Of a stretch of DNA of 64,000 bases, positions 63,150-64,000 are shown piece by piece. Origin of the DNA: Sitta carolinensis (lineage: Eukaryota > Chordata > Aves > Passeriformes > Sittidae); assembly GCA_032173965.1 (NCBI GenBank), contig JAVUNC010000006.1, positions 38,473,870 to 38,537,869 on the forward strand, read 5' to 3'. The notes under the pieces were generated by a model. The model did no database searches. It was not told the origin of the DNA and saw only the letters and a list, made by a program, of their open reading frames with translations. The first letter of the stretch is position 1, and each line of letters starts with the position of its first letter. A program made the translations under genes and the position numbers.

Positions 63150-64000
63150 TCATACTTCTAGTCCTCAGAAATCCATGATGTGGGTTGCTATTAGGAAAAA
63201 AAGTGGTATGATGCTGTAATTCATATGCAGCAAGCCAAATATTTCAGGAAGATATGGACAAGCACTGTACCAACAATCTACCCACAAACCATAATTTTTA
63301 AGAAAGAAAAAAGTAAGTATTTTAGACAGATCAAAAGTATATGGATGGATTAATCATGATGGTCAATGCTTCCCGGTAGTGTCAAACTAATTATTCACGT
63401 GCCTCCCGTCCCTGTGTACGTATTTCAGCCAAGAAATCCTGGACAGAAAGACAACCATGTCAGCATGCAAGAGCAACGTGAAAATTGCACTGGATCGGAT
63501 GCCACCAGTACCAGGTTGTACTGTCAGATTTGACTTTGTGTACAGCCACATTCAGATAACCTAAATTCTATTGACCTCCAAAGCCTGTTAGGTGTTTCCA
63601 ATTAGGCACCCTGATAACCTGGACTGAAGTTACAGAAAGCAGTAAACCCGAGATTTCAGCAGAGCTTGGGCTGTTTAAATGTGGCAACAGTTTCTGACTC
63701 AGCAAACTGCTTTGCCTCTCCATGTCCCACTTACTCATCTTAGAATAAGAAATACAAAAACTGGTTGCTTGTCCTCTAGCAGTGCTATGATGGTCTAAGA
63801 AGCTGCATAAAATTCTTTGAGATAGCAATTTAAAAATAGCTAAGGAAAAAGTTAGTAAAAGAAAAAGACTTACTAATACAGAATGGCATATGAAATATTA
63901 TAACCACGACAAAACTGCAATGAGTCTCCTCAGTTCTTTACAGCATAAGGTGATGACCATTTCTGAGGACAAGGAAAAAAAATACAACCCTCCCTTGGGA
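63150..64000. other. Noncoding sequence, no gene seen
   Basis: Only overlapping short open frames are present, none with a recognisable domain; nothing else is seen up to the window edge. Confidence 0.6.

Noticed and set aside
1..64000. CRISPR array, operon, integron or other prokaryotic system
   Set aside because: No regularly spaced repeats, no dense coding and no prokaryotic gene layout; the CR1 elements mark the DNA as avian or reptilian nuclear.

Overview
This window looks like vertebrate nuclear DNA from a bird. It is AT-rich and poor in CpG, and has no operon-like layout or dense coding. Its recognisable repeats are CR1 LINE copies with avian-type 3' ends (the GGTTGGAAAAGACC block next to degenerate ATTCTATG-like 8-mers) and short solo-LTR-like elements. 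The LTR types suggest a songbird or relative, but the species cannot be read from the sequence. I found no protein-coding exon, tRNA or rRNA gene or CpG island that I could defend. The longest open frame (143 codons) is within chance expectation for 64 kb. The window is best described as intergenic or deep intronic sequence.

Layout: 1-18.6 kb is unique AT-rich DNA with homopolymer tracts and a few short tandem duplications. At 18.66 kb there is a strong 12-bp hairpin, followed by an ancient plus-strand CR1 3' end (18.87-19.19 kb) and a 53-bp (GA)n array. From 19.8 to 34.8 kb the DNA is mostly unique, with a cluster of GATCATT repeats, an 11-bp inverted repeat and a perfect 22-bp palindrome. 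At 34.82-35.21 kb lies a minus-strand CR1 in which part of the reverse-transcriptase region is joined directly to the 3' terminus by an internal deletion. An older, very decayed CR1-like stretch follows at about 35.6-36.2 kb.

At 39.83-40.57 kb two different LTR-like elements lie head to head, so their TATA-like boxes point away from each other. A third LTR, of the same build as the first, sits at 56.02-56.26 kb. A long, old minus-strand CR1 fragment occupies about 45.2-45.95 kb. The rest is unique sequence with microsatellites. Several unique blocks have dense runs of transcription-factor-like words and could be conserved noncoding elements; that is inference and needs alignment to other genomes.

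There is no gene system whose parts work together here, and I saw no convincing evidence of an undescribed system. The most useful leads are the divergent LTR pair, the CCAAT-rich LTR at 56 kb, the microhomology-type CR1 deletion, the two palindromes at 29.8 and 60.2 kb, and the candidate regulatory blocks.
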